Source: Bagarius yarrelli (lineage: Eukaryota > Chordata > Actinopteri > Siluriformes > Sisoridae). Taken from it: a stretch of 64,000 nucleotides of DNA. The stretch lies in contig VCAZ01000001.1 in the NCBI GenBank assembly GCA_005784505.1, forward strand, positions 2,360,097 through 2,424,096, read 5' to 3'. Below the pieces are notes generated by a model. It did no database searches. It saw only the letters and a list, made by a program, of their open reading frames with translations, and was not told the DNA's origin. The position numbers were made by a program, and so were the translations under genes. Below, one piece after another: positions 1 through 10,640 of this stretch (the first letter of the stretch is position 1; every line of letters starts with the position of its first letter).

Positions 1-284
1 ATGTTAACCCATGATAATGTAGATTTCCCCAATATAGATAATAATATAATCATATTTATCCTAAAAAGAATAGATTAAAAGAATGAGCAATAATACAAAC
101 ACCAAATTGTTTTTTTTCAGGACCCCTCTGCCTGAGGGTTGTCCAAACTGGTATTGAAATGTGATGGCCCGGTGTTATACATTAGATGATGTATAATTAT
201 AGGATGTATATTTTTTGTTTAGCCCCTAATCATAACTTAGACCTTCCTCTGTAACTGATTGAGCTCTTAGGCCGGAGCTCACAG
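1..284. other. AT-rich unique sequence
   Basis: No repeat family, RNA gene or coding potential is recognised in this AT-rich stretch. Confidence 0.5.
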
Positions 285-447
285 TTGCCACCAGATGCCA
301 CCAGTTGGTGGATCAGCATTTGGAGACAATAAGGCAGTTTCTCAGTGATATCTTGTCTTCCAAACAGCCATCCGGACAAGAATACAGAAATTTTATAGAT
401 ATTAATTAAATTAGGTGTTTTAAAGTTTTGGATTTGACTTGACTTTC
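285..447 (+). repeat. Dispersed repeat D, deleted copy
   Basis: The segment around CAGTTGGTGGATCAGCATTT matches, with gaps, the stretch beginning near 43780. It ends in a short TTGACTTGAC run, like the tail of the copy at 44572. The repeated pentamer tail is typical of non-LTR retrotransposon 3' ends. The middle of the element is missing here. The class is inferred. Confidence 0.5.
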
Positions 448-1286
448 ATTGAATCTTTAAAAAAAAATAATTCATTACAAAGTTTTGCAAATTATTACAA
501 AATGTGAGATATGGTGGGATGGATGTGTTGCCTCATTTCTGTGTTTGTATACTAAATAAGAAGTTCCTTTTCTGTTTTTTTCCCTCTCTCTCAAGGGCTT
601 TTAAATCATATGTAAAACCTTTAATACATATAACATCAGCGTTAGTACTGTATTCTAAATGGCGGATCTGTTAACTATAATATGTCATGAAAGAACATCC
701 TTTATAGCTTTACTTTAATCATAACTTGATACAAATCTGACAGCTAGCTGTTAACATGAAACACCAAGGACTGAGCCATGGAAGGAGACATGTTTCCTTT
801 ACATATGGATATAGCTCATTCATCACTCTGTAGCATATGACAGGAGCACAACCCCATCAGTGGATTCCTGACACCTCATAAAAGTAAGAATGTTCCTCCA
901 CATGACAACTCTTTGGAACCTGTGTGTGGTTCCAGAGTTCATATTTACAGTTTGTTTTAACAACAGATTTGTTTTTATTTGTGATTTGTAAATCCTTGAA
1001 TGGATATGGCGCCATGTGATAGACGGGGTGCAATTATTTTATGCCCACAGTGCGTTTTTTTTGTAATTCTTACAAGGATCTTATGATAGAGAGGTTAATT
1101 GATAAGCAAATAAGTACACGTACAAGTCTTTAAGTGTGGGATGTCTAAAGGGGTGGCACAGGGTAGCACAACCCCCCACAAAATATACTTAAATAAGAAG
1201 AAATAAGAAAAAGTAGAGTTCCACTTTCCTATCCGCCCAGGATTAACTTCAGGAAATCAATGTGGTATAAGATACATATAAGATAT
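448..1286. other. Unique sequence, nothing recognised
   Basis: AT-rich sequence with short A and T runs. There is no repeat match inside the window and no frame with a recognisable protein. Confidence 0.5.
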
Positions 1287-1294
1287 GTCTAAGG

Positions 1295-1713
1295 AAGCGG
1301 TTCTCAACAGGGGGGTTCCGACCCACAAGGGGGCCTCAGCGAGCTCTGTGGGGGGTCGTGTCATATTTTGAAAAGTGTTGAGCAGTGAGGAGCATTAAGA
1401 AGAACTATCATATTGCATTAGCTAATTTTATCCATGATCCCCTGGTTGACCAAAAATGGACAAATTTGTAATTCGTTCTCCACAAAAACGAGCGAGTGTC
1501 TCCGTTTCCCCTTCAGCAGCTGATAGTAATGTCCCAGACATACTGGACCCAGGTAAGAAAGAGCCCACTGATTCGGGTCGTAGTACAGCAATACTGGAAA
1601 CATGAGATGCAGAAAACACCAAGAGCCATAACATCATTAAATGTGAAGAGGGGGCCCGAAAATAATTTTTGGGGAAAAGAGGGTCTTAGACAAGAAATGG
1701 TTGTGATCCACTG
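1295..1713 (+). mobile_element. Non-autonomous hAT transposon, copy 1
   Basis: Degenerate inverted ends (aagcGGTTCTCAAC on the left, GTTGTGATCCACTG on the right) are flanked by an identical 8-bp target duplication, GTCTAAGG, at 1287-1294 and 1714-1721. Eight-base duplications and CAGTGGTTCTCAA-type ends are hallmarks of hAT elements. A 48-codon frame from the ATG at 1456 begins MDKFV and resembles the start of BED-type hAT transposases in fish; it then stops, so the copy cannot move itself. A second copy lies at 11485-11890. Confidence 0.85.
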
Positions 1714-1745
1714 GTCTAAGGTATGGACATGAATGTACCCCTTCT

Positions 1746-1808
1746 GACTCCAGCAGATCCCAGTGACCCCGATTTAGGGAATAAGGGGGTATAGAAGATA
1801 AATAAATG
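1746..1808 (+). repeat. SINE-A (V-SINE-like) 3' tail fragment
   Basis: Only the tail remains: CTCCAGCAGATCCCAGTGAC, then the run ending TAGAAGATAAATAAATGA. It matches the tail of the full copy at 32916-33274. The head and core are missing, as expected for a 5'-truncated retroposed copy. Confidence 0.7.
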
Positions 1809-3376
1809 ATATACAGAAAATTTCATAATAGGTTGGGTTTGTTATTTAGTTGAAAAGCCCTTATCAATTGTACATGTTTCTAGGATTTCTTGGGTCTTTT
1901 AGGTAAAAATCAAAAAAGTCAAAAAGAGAAAATTAATGTGATTCATCTTGGATGTATTGCAGGAGGTGGGCTGTCAGAAAAAAAAAGGCAGAAAGGAAAA
2001 AAAAACATGCCAAGATACTTTCACTAAAGGTCAAGTGCTCATGAACAGCTAAAAATGAGCCGTATGAGTGCCATTGACAATCAATTACCAGTTAGTTTCA
2101 TTTTATGAATTCACTATGCTTGTAGCCTGCCTTGTTTTAATAACTTTATTTGGCCCTTAACCCACGTTCTAAATCTCATTTCAGTCTTCCGCCCCCTTTT
2201 TTAATATGACAAACACAAGTTCAGACACAGTCACAGACTTAAGCAGGTTGTCATGCACATTGGAGATGATTCTTGTTGATATGTTTAGTAGGCTGTTTTC
2301 GCTCTTCTGTTTCATTGCAAGTCTTTACCACGGCTATTTTCTCACTCCGACAATCAAACAAGGCCTTAGAGGTGACGACAAGGACGACAGCGATGGATTA
2401 TGCGTCAATTTGCTTACATAACCGAATCATGGCCACAGAAGATGGATTGCACTGCAAACCAATCTGGACAAGCCATGTGGATATTAATTCACAGTTTGAT
2501 TCATATATTTAAGAGGCAGCAGTATGTGGAAGAAAGTCGACTGGCTCTAATTTAGAAGCATTATTGATTAAAGAGCTTTACAAAGAAGCGGAACTTTAGA
2601 GATCTTGCCCGCATCAACACACAATCGCATTACGTGTGTTGAAAAATGGCGGCCTGCTTCCTATAAGTACACACAGTCTAAGGAAATGCTGACACTCCAT
2701 GCGAACTTCATAGGACATTGTTATCATTGTGCATGACCACTTAGCAATTTTAACACAACCCTACGCTCCTGATGCCAGTTAATTTAAGCATCTGATCTCC
2801 AGGCCTAATTCCATGTCCTGTTTTTTTTTTATTGCCTTTCCAGCGTATTCCTTCGTAACTTATTTTAAGTTAAAAAACATCAATAAACTGGAGATAAGAG
2901 GCATGAACATTCATTTGAGCATTTGGTTGACATATCAGATCCATTTAGAGGAGACTCTAATTTTCCAGTGTTTGTATCAGAGTTAATTCTTTGCACCTTA
3001 ACTGTTGCATGCTGTTGTTTTTTTGTTCGTGTGCCATGATTAGAACGTCAAACAGAAAATCCTCTTTACGCACAACCTAATTTAGATGTAAAGGAGGAGA
3101 TGAAGGCATAGGGAGAAAATGATTAATGATAGAATAAAACAGCAGATTAGGAAATAGAGCTTATTCCACTGATCGATGCTATTGTACACTAAATGTTAAC
3201 ATGCCAGTGAGCAATGTGCTCATTTATTTTCAGAGAAGATCTTCTGTGGTCTGTGAGAAAATGGCAATGATACAAAATCCCATAATAAGCAGAGAGTAAT
3301 AAATATTTTATACTTTATTGTCTTTGTACTTTGTACACCTATATTAAAAAAAGAGCTGTAGCGAAGTCTGAAGCTA
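1809..3376. other. Unique sequence; 2550-2700 GC-richer
   Basis: No repeat or gene is recognised. The part around 2550-2700 is less AT-rich and keeps CpGs, unlike its surroundings, so it could be a conserved non-coding element; this is a guess. Short T and A runs occur at 2821 and 1980. Confidence 0.4.
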
Positions 3377-4679
3377 CATGTCACGGGCAGGTGATATAAC
3401 CAACCAGGAAGTACAGAAGAAAGCATTCAGCAATGCAAAAGTAGGTTTCTTTTTTTTAAGTAAGTGTTTTGAATGTTAAATGATGTCAAAACTGAGCCCT
3501 GTTTCAAGCGGTGAGTTTTTCTGTGCACACAATTTCTTTTGCCAGCTGATACACACAACCTGTGTGTTTTGTTTGGGTGCGGAGCATGCTAGAGCAGCTC
3601 TTGAGTGAAATCTCTGCTTGCATTTTGCTGTAAGGAGCTACTGTACATGCCACGAGTGTACATGGTTTTGTGGAAATTCGGTTCCCCTGGAGCGAGACCG
3701 CCACCTCCACACAGTTGCTGCCCATTTTTTTTCACGACCCTCACGCCAAGATGTCAAGGTCATGGACTGGACCTTACTTGTTCCACCTCTTTGATGCTAG
3801 CTTAATAGCTTATGCTAATATGACTGGGCTGAGTGAGCAGGACTACCATGCAATGCCCTGGGTCAAGCATATGCTGACTAGCAATCCATTAGATGCTGAC
3901 CTGCTGGGGGACCTGGATGACAAAGAGATAGTTCGAAATAGCCAGAGAAATAGGCTGGTTAATGGTGGCTCTGTGGGTCAGTCTCTGGAAGGGAAGATAT
4001 TCACGAGGTCCACTTCTGGGGTCCAGGCAGGCCAACATCTCTTTCTCTTCTCAAAATCTTGTTCTCTTCTCTGGCCAGTTGTTTACAGAAAGCCGTTGAT
4101 GGAATCGCTGGGTCAAGCAGACCAGGTCCCCGAGACCCTGTGGTGACAACTGAAAGCCAAAGAGATTTCTTTGAGGGGTTAACAAACGCTAATTTAGGGG
4201 CAGACCTGTAAAAGGGGGGTGGATGCCTGGATTGATTGCACGAGGCTTTGCAGTGGACCAAGAGTTAGTTCTGCTGGATGAGAACAGGACGGGTTCTGGG
4301 TCCATGGAGCTGCGATCTGAGGATTTCCCCTTGGAAGACACCTGCAATGTTTCAGGTTGTTCCTCTCAGCACTATGATCTAGACCTGGCATTACACCAGG
4401 GACTTGAGTCTCTTTTGCTTTGATTGTGCCTCAGAACCACCGAGAGTGATTTGGTGCTTAGAGAGGGTTGGCATCTTGTTCTTATAGTGTTCTTATAGTG
4501 AAAGGAAACGTCTCTAAAATTACCTATGTTACCTCAGTTTCCCAAGGGGACAAGACACTGCGTCTCTCAGACATACCATGTCATCCCTGTCTTAGGACTC
4601 TTAGGACCCTATCGAATCCTATCATAGCATTGCTGTATGCTTTTTTTGTACTTCCTGGTTGTTTGTCTTTTTTGTCATG
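3377..4679 (+). mobile_element. DIRS-type retrotransposon, deleted copy 1
   Basis: The left end, containing AACCAGGAAGTACAGAAGAAAGCATT (3400-3426), is inverted at 4632-4659 on the right, giving terminal inverted repeats of about 50 bp. Inside are a Gag-like frame (3670-4146) and, near the right end (4522-4570), a segment containing GACAAGACACTGCGTCTCTC that is also found near the right end of the copy at 19971-21345. Inverted rather than direct termini plus this Gag type point to the tyrosine-recombinase DIRS order. At 1.3 kb it is far shorter than a full element of 5-6 kb, so most of the body is deleted. Confidence 0.75.
3670..4146 (+). pseudogene. DIRS Gag-like fragment
   Basis: This 158-codon frame has an N-terminal part (residues about 24-75) that resembles the fish DIRS Gag-like protein. 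Visible motifs are FFHDPHAKMSRSW, YANMTGLSEQDYHAMPWV and PLDADLLGDLDDKE. After about residue 80 the similarity fades and the frame is probably shifted. DIRS Gag is a structural nucleoprotein of the retrotransposon. The frame is a truncated relic within the 1.3-kb DIRS copy; the ATG is merely the first in frame. The family assignment is from memory of fish DIRS proteins. Confidence 0.65.
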
Positions 4680-6030
4680 TATTATTACATTATTCCTTCA
4701 CATGAACTAAAATACTCAACTTTCCCGCATGACAGTTTCATCTAAGTTCAAATCCCCTGAACTCCATTAAGACATGGTGTGTTATGGTTGAAGTGGAAAA
4801 ACTAAACTGTCCTTCACAGACACCCTACCCCAACCCCTCTAAAAAACACCTTTGGGATGAACTGGAACACAGACTGAACCCTAGAGATTCTTACTTGACA
4901 TTATTAATTGTTTTGAATTCAATAATAATGTTGTAATGTAGTAATCCAAAAGCCACACACCCTGAAATCTAATAGAACAGCATTTACTGAAAGTATAGAG
5001 GTTATGATAGGAGTGAGAGTAAACATAATTCCAGCATAGGATATTCAAAAACACATAGAATGGTTATGAATATTAATACTTTTGTGTAAAATACTGTAGC
5101 ATTTTTTATTAATATGTTTTGTTTTTGTCCAAAAAGTATCTGGAGCAACATAACTGGAAAGATGTTATTCTAATATGCGCTGCCCAAGTATATCAAATCA
5201 TCTCCACCAAATTTAAGTATTTTTCTTGGTCAAGCATTTTTGGGTTTTTGACAGGAAGCCTAAAAAAACCTTCTTAAGTTCTGTTTGGTTCTGTATCTCA
5301 TGGTCTGTTAACCATAACCTCGATGTGGAAAAAAATGAGCTTTTTTCGAATAATGCAAAATATTCATGACTCTTTGGCAGAAACCTACTGTTTATATGGG
5401 TATGGAATAACAATGCTTTTATTTTTACTGTGCCTACTTTAACACAAACTAGTCTAAAAATAAATAGGATGGAAAAATGCTATAACAGCTTTGGGTTTTT
5501 GATAGTACTTTATTCGGGTCATATTTAAAGATGGCAAAAAGTTTTGTCAGTATTTACTCAGGGAAAGTTATTAATATTCATAGATGCAATTGATTTTCTG
5601 TGATCATTTCGATTATGCAAATAATCCGTATGTAATTCGGGTCAATAATGTTGGCGGATTTGTCTGGGGTAAGATTAGGTCATTTAGCAGCATGTATGCT
5701 CTTAAACCTTAACTTATTGGGGAAAGAAAATGTGGACTAAATATATGTGTCACCTTACCGTACAAACAGTAAACAATACAAAAACAAACTGTTACCAAAA
5801 TGATGTAGTCCATTTTAAAGGTCCTTTTTTTAAGTGACTTACAGATAAATAAGATAAATTTAATGGTTGGTAATATTTTGCTGCATGAATAGACATGTAA
5901 AATTGTTCTGTTAATAACTGCAAATTTTGGTTTCATTCAATTAAAATGGCTTTGCGGGTTCAAAGCTTAAAATATGTACAGAGCAATCAATAATCTGTTC
6001 TATGAGCTATTTTTACAAGCTATATTGGCT
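4680..6030. other. AT-rich unique sequence
   Basis: Long AT-rich stretch with no match elsewhere in the window and no coding frame of note. Confidence 0.5.
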
Positions 6031-6039
6031 ATAGAAAAA

Positions 6040-6130
6040 GGGAAGTAGACTCAGAACATGGGGTTAGAATCAAACAGATCACTTTATTCCAATGGGTAGA
6101 AACAAGAATATTAACTTTACTTTTAATACA
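6040..6130 (-). mobile_element. LTR-like fragment
   Basis: The string AATCAAACAGATCACTTTAT and the following CCAATGGGTAGAAACAAG match the stretch at 33957-33998 in the LTR-like element there. Read on the minus strand this holds AATAAA (6083-6088), a likely polyadenylation signal. Only about 90 bp is recognisable. Confidence 0.5.
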
Positions 6131-6189
6131 GATTTATTTCAGTAGTACAGTCCACAGTAGTATTAACTATTCCTGTTCATGCTTCTATT

Positions 6190-6390
6190 CATTTATATCC
6201 ACATTTACGTCATCTGGCAGATGCCCTCATCCAGAGCGACTTACATTTATCTCATTTATACAACTGAGCAGTTGGGGGTTAAGGGCCTTGCTCAGGGGCC
6301 TAACAGTGGCAACTTGGTGGTGCTGGGAATTAAACCCCAATATTCCAATTAGCAACCCAACACCTTAACCACTGCGCTACCACTTCCCCA
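6190..6390 (-). repeat. SINE-B copy
   Basis: Near-complete. On the minus strand it starts with a tRNA-like A box (GTGGTAGCGCAGTGGTTAAG), has a degenerate B box and ends with the tail TAAATGTAAGTCGCTCTGG. A polymerase III-transcribed SINE copied by a partner LINE is the family's mode of spread. Confidence 0.85.
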
Positions 6391-6917
6391 CATTAGATAA
6401 ATGATCTGAACTTTTCATCATTGCAAACCCATAATCCTGATTGAACCTACTGACAGAACCAAAATAAAGCCCAAATGCAGATGGCATGTTAATTTCCCTA
6501 CGTTTTGGCCACATCCCCAGAAACATTTGGTGAGATGGGGAAGGGAATCACAAGCAATACTGCTCAGGTTAATGGCACTGGTGTTTTTCTAAGCCACCAT
6601 ATCAACTATTAATTACGTGGTGATTAGAGTCAGCTGGTGAGTATTAATCACAGCCTGAGGAAGTTATTGTCCTTGTGCTTGACGAGGACACAGCCGGCCC
6701 TAAGGCATGAAGGGGAGTGCGTTCCAACAAAGAGACAAAGATTAAAAGAACAGACAGGGATGGAGAATAAAAAACAAAATAAGACAGCAGAAATATATTA
6801 CAATTGAGACGGAGAGTTATCTTAACAGGCTGAGTAAATTGTAGCAGAGATTCACAGTATAGTAAAGGGTCTTCTGTAGGAAAATATTAGAGTAGCAAAC
6901 AACCAGGAAATATGTAA
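6391..6917. other. Unique sequence with homeodomain-type sites
   Basis: No gene or repeat. Around 6600-6660 it carries TAATTA (6610-6615), an E-box CAGCTG (6631-6636) and ATTAATCA, in a stretch with little sign of decay. It could be a conserved regulatory element; this is inference only. Confidence 0.35.
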
Positions 6918-7050
6918 ATGCCTTTATTTTGTCACATATACTTTTTTACAGCACAGTGAAATTCTTTTTTAGCATATCCCAGTAATTTGGGGTCAGAATA
7001 CATGGTTAGCTATGATACAGCGCCCCTGGAGCAGGAAGGGTTAGAGGATC
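6918..7050 (-). repeat. SINE-C copy, head missing
   Basis: On the minus strand this reads CTGCTCCAGGGGCGCTGTAT, then a CTGACCCCAAATTACTGGGA-like segment, GCATATCCC in reverse, and GAATTTCACTGTGCTG. It matches the copy at 52741-52935. The tRNA-like head is absent. Confidence 0.75.
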
Positions 7051-7630
7051 TCATTTTAATCAGTCTTTCTCCCCACCAGTCTCGTTCAAATATTGGGATT
7101 TAATGCAGTTGTGTTCTTTGGAGAGGATATTCTATTTTTTCTTTTTCTTTATTTATTCCTTAAATGTGGTAATTGAGACTTGCAACATCAGTGCCATTGC
7201 ATTTCAAAGCAAAAGGTCTGAGCTAAAATATCTGATTACAATTGCAATTCCCTAGGGTGGTCCTGCGATTTCTGGAAATGCTACCAACAAAATTCAAAGG
7301 AAAAATTCTACACATGACACAAAATTGATAAAACAGACGTTTTTTAGATGATACATAATGAATCAATGTTATGGAAGATTATCTAATGTAGGGTTGTAAC
7401 TGTGGAAATGAAACAGTAGTAAAGCAATAAAACCATGTGATGGTGCAGATGTTTCAGGAACTGGGCAGAACTCTATATGCGGTTGAGACTCCTAATTTCT
7501 TGAGAGTTTAAATCTTTTAACAGCTTTAACATTGTGCATTTTATATGTATTTTTGATTATTTATAATTATGTTTGGTATCATTTTGAACAGCATGATGTG
7601 ATTAGGAAAATTTTACGTTATATATTTCAG
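7051..7630. other. Unique sequence, nothing recognised
   Basis: AT-rich, with no repeat or coding evidence. Confidence 0.5.
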
Positions 7631-7811
7631 GGAAGTGGTGGCCCATGGTTAAGGTGTTGGACTACCAACCTGAAGATTGTGGGTTAGATTTCCAGCTCCA
7701 CCAAGCCACCACCGCTGGACCCCCGAGCAAGGCCCTTAACCCCCAATTGCTTAGTTGTATAAAAGCGATAAATGTAAGTCGCTCTGGATAAATGCCAAAT
7801 CTGTAAATGTA
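7631..7811 (+). repeat. SINE-B copy
   Basis: Head GGAAGTGGTGGCCCATGGTT, degenerate B box (GGGTTAGATTTCC), middle CCCTTAACCCCCAATTGC and tail TAAATGTAAGTCGCTCTGG. The tail has lost a few bases (TAAATGCCAAATC). Confidence 0.85.
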
Positions 7812-8569
7812 ATGGAAATTTTAAAGGTCCATTTTTCTACCTTCTACACCAGCATACTGGTGGGCTGATCAAAAGAACAAAAAATATTATTATTTACAAA
7901 AATAACAACCCTAAACCAAATGTCCCAATATTAAAGGCTGGTGAAATCAGCCATGTGAAAGCTGTAAAAGCAGATTCCTCTTTCAACCCCAGCCACATCG
8001 ATTTACATAAGTAGTTTGAAGGACATTTTGAAATCATTCCTTCTCGCAAAATTGACAAATTTAAAGCTGACTCTTCGCACAGCAAAATGGCACAAATACG
8101 GAGAGAAATTAGGTTGCTGAAAGATTTTTGCACGTAAATATAGCCATCAACAATCACTGTGGTTTGAGTCAGTTGCCAAAAGCTCATCATTACCATAGAC
8201 ATTACTAAAATCCATAGACGTCTAGGCCATCAAAGACGATCATCTCATAAATTTCATACACCACATAATGGGCTTGTCACTCTGGAGGATAGGGGGAAAA
8301 AATGCTCAGCGGATTTTTATCTTTCATAGTGTTTATGCTTATTAGGGCTCAGTGGGGCTGCTCGTGTTTATTTAATGAGCCCAAGGATTTTCAGCAAAAA
8401 AGAAAGATTTCCACAGATAGAAGAACCACAATTGCTTATCAGATAAAAAAATTACTCCTTTTATCGCACAGAATAAAAAACAATTAATGATACAGTGATA
8501 TAGTTGACTATAAATTACGCTGCATAAGTGACACAATAACTCCTTTTAAAATTACTTTTTTTTCTTCTT
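7812..8569. other. Unique sequence
   Basis: No family recognised. A 102-codon minus frame (7894-8202) lies here but has no recognisable domain, so I treat it as chance. The base composition of 7900-8200 is more balanced than its neighbours. Confidence 0.4.
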
Positions 8570-8679
8570 CTTCTCCTTTCGGCTGTTTCCTTTTAGGGGT
8601 CTCCACAATGAATTATCTGTCTCCCTCAACATCTTCAGCTGTGCTACTTCCAGCTCTGCCACACGTTTCTTCCTCAGTG

Positions 8680-9036
8680 CCACTGTCTCTAAACCATACA
8701 TCATATCTGTCTCACCACTGTCTCTAAACCATACATCATATCTGTCTCACCACTGTCTCTAAACCATACATCATAGCTGGTCTCACCACTGTCTCTAAAC
8801 CATACATCATAGCTGGTCTCACCACTGTCTCTAAACCATACATCATAGCTGGTCTCACCACTGTCTCTAAACCATACATCATAGCTGGTCTCACCACTGT
8901 CTCTAAACCATACATCATAGCTGGTCTCACCACTGTCTCTAAATCATACATCATAGCTGGTCTCACCACTGTCTCTAAACCATACATCATAGTGGTCTCA
9001 CCACTGTTTCTAAACCATACATCATATGTCTCACAC
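8680..9036 (-). repeat. 36-bp minisatellite made from LINE coding sequence
   Basis: Ten tandem units begin with CCACTGTCTCTAAACC at about 8680, 8715, 8750 and then every 36 bp to about 9000. The first two intervals are 35 bp. On the minus strand one unit encodes the 12 residues MMYGLETVVRPA in an uninterrupted frame (8736-8990), which is the RTE thumb-region motif itself. The units are nearly identical, so the expansion or its homogenisation is recent compared with the decayed LINE around it. Confidence 0.9.
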
Positions 9037-9090
9037 TGGTTTAAACTAAATCATAGCATCAAACCTAGCTGGTCTCACCACTGTCTTGTA

Positions 9091-9290
9091 CATTTACATT
9101 TGCAGCATTTGGCAGACGCCCTTATCCAGACTTACAATATCCCTTGTTATACAACTGAGCAATTGGGGGTTAAGAGCCTTGCTCAGGGGCTCAACAGTGG
9201 TGGCTTGGTGGAGTTGGGAATCGAACCCACAATCTTCGGGTTGGTAATCCAACACCTTAACCATGAGCCACCACTTCCCCACTTCCCCAC
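9091..9290 (-). repeat. SINE-B inserted in the RTE remnant
   Basis: Head in reverse at GAGCCACCACTTCCCC (9266-9281), B box GGGAATCGAACCC in reverse, tail CATTTACATTTGCAGCATTT. LINE sequence resumes on both sides (GTCTTGTA left, ACCTTTTCCTTGATTCTAGC right), so the SINE arrived after the LINE. Confidence 0.85.
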
Positions 9291-9480
9291 CTTTTCCTTG
9301 ATTCTAGCTGATATTCTCCTTTCACACATCATTCCTGACACGTTTCTTCACCCATTTTAACCTGCCTGTACTCGCTTCTTTAACTCTTTTACACATTCTC
9401 CATTGCGCTGGACTGTCGACCCCAAAGTACTTAAAGTCCTGTACCTTCTTTACCTCTTCAACCTGTAATCTCCTTATAAA

Positions 9481-10018
9481 ATGACTATTTTATTTAAATG
9501 TGTTGTGCAGCTGAGAAAAAGTTTTTCAGGAAAGCATGGTTCAGGGTTCTAAAAGTCCACCCACCTACCATGTTAATTAAATGGTTATTCATGTTACGGG
9601 TCAAGCATAAATCAGGGACAGCAAAAAATGCTGGCACTAATGGCGGCATTGAGTGAAACGTATTTGTGCTATTAATAATGCAGGCATCTGTTGGAAATGT
9701 GCACAGCATAAAAGTGCCCTATTTTGATGTGAAGGGTTGAAAACAAAAGAACGCCAATCATAATATTTGCAGTTGCAAAACTGTAACAAAAACTTGCTAA
9801 AGAAAAAAAGAACATTTAATATAACAAGGATGACAAAAAAATCCAAAAAGACACCATGATCGAAACCGGATCTTTACATAGGACACAGCTGAGATTTATT
9901 GAACAGAATCAATAGAGTAAACTGTGATGGAAGTAGAAAATGGAAGTACAACAATAATGAAGTCATACAATAACATAGTGAATTAAACATGTGGAGGAAA
10001 ATGTCCAGAGATGCTACA
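9481..10018. other. Unique sequence, nothing recognised
   Basis: AT-rich with A runs near 9830; no gene or known repeat. The last 130 bp may belong to the element that carries the following minisatellite. Confidence 0.45.
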
Positions 10019-10640
10019 AGTCATCATGATGATGTCTTGGCTTAACAGGCAGTGGAGTGACCATGATAATGTCTAAGCCTAGCAAGCAGTAGAGTGACCA
10101 TGATGATGATGTTTTGGCGTAATACAGAGCTGAGTGAACTTGATGATGTCTTGGCTTAACAGGCAGTGGAGTGACCATGATAATGTCTAAGCCTAGCAAG
10201 CAGTAGAGTGACCATGATGATGTCTTAGGTTAACAGGTAGCATAGTGACCATGTTAATGTCCTGGCTAAGCAGGCAGCAGAGTGACCATGATGATGATGT
10301 CTTGTTCTAATAGGGGGCAGAGTGACCATAAAGATGTCTTAGGTTAACAGGCAGCAGAGTTATTATGATGATGTCTTAGCTTAGCGGGCAGCAGAGTGAC
10401 CAAGATAATGTCTTAGCTTAGCATTTGGCTGTGTGACCATGATGATGTCTCAGCTTAGCAGGCAGCAGAGTGACCATGATAGTGTCGTAGCTTAGCAGGC
10501 AGCAAAGTTACCATGATGATGTCTTAGGTTAACAAGCAGCAAAGTGACCATGATGATGTCTTAGCTTAGCAGGCAGTATAATGACCATGTTAATGTCCTA
10601 GCTTAGCATTCAGCAGAGTGACCATGTCCTTTGTAAAGTT
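10019..10640 (+). repeat. 37-38-bp minisatellite, about 16 units
   Basis: Units of the type GTGACCATGATGATGTCTTA followed by GCTTAGCAGGCAGCAGA recur at 10058, 10096, 10133, 10170, 10208, 10246 and on to about 10618. Units differ from each other, mainly in the number of ATG triplets, so the array is older than the one at 8680. The first two units are repeated as a pair (10030-10098 and 10144-10212), a small higher-order duplication. Confidence 0.9.

Larger units (their letters stand above)
8570..9480 (-). mobile_element. RTE-type LINE remnant (C-terminal RT region)
   Basis: Translating the minus strand in pieces gives, from 9470 downwards, VQDFKYFGVDSPAQW, then KKRVR, then KVYKTVVRPA near 9085, then a repeated GLETVVRPA block, then VAELEVAQLKMLRETD near 8640. 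This order is that of the region after the catalytic core in RTE-clade reverse transcriptases of fish. The 3' end near 8575 reads TTAGGGGTCTCC in reverse (GGAGACCCCTAAAAGGAAAC), as in the RTE end at 28196-28321. Frameshifts and stops make it dead. It is interrupted by a SINE-B at 9091-9290. Confidence 0.75.

Noticed and set aside
7894..8202. 102-codon minus-strand frame as a membrane protein
   Set aside because: Hydrophobic stretches come from AT-rich sequence, and no family or gene context supports it.
8736..8990. An 84-codon minus-strand frame with a perfectly repeated peptide, as a gene
   Set aside because: It exists only because the 36-bp minisatellite is a multiple of three; it has no start or end context and comes from a LINE motif.
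8680..10640. Regular repeats as CRISPR arrays
   Set aside because: The units are contiguous tandem copies with no unique spacers, and the DNA is vertebrate in character.
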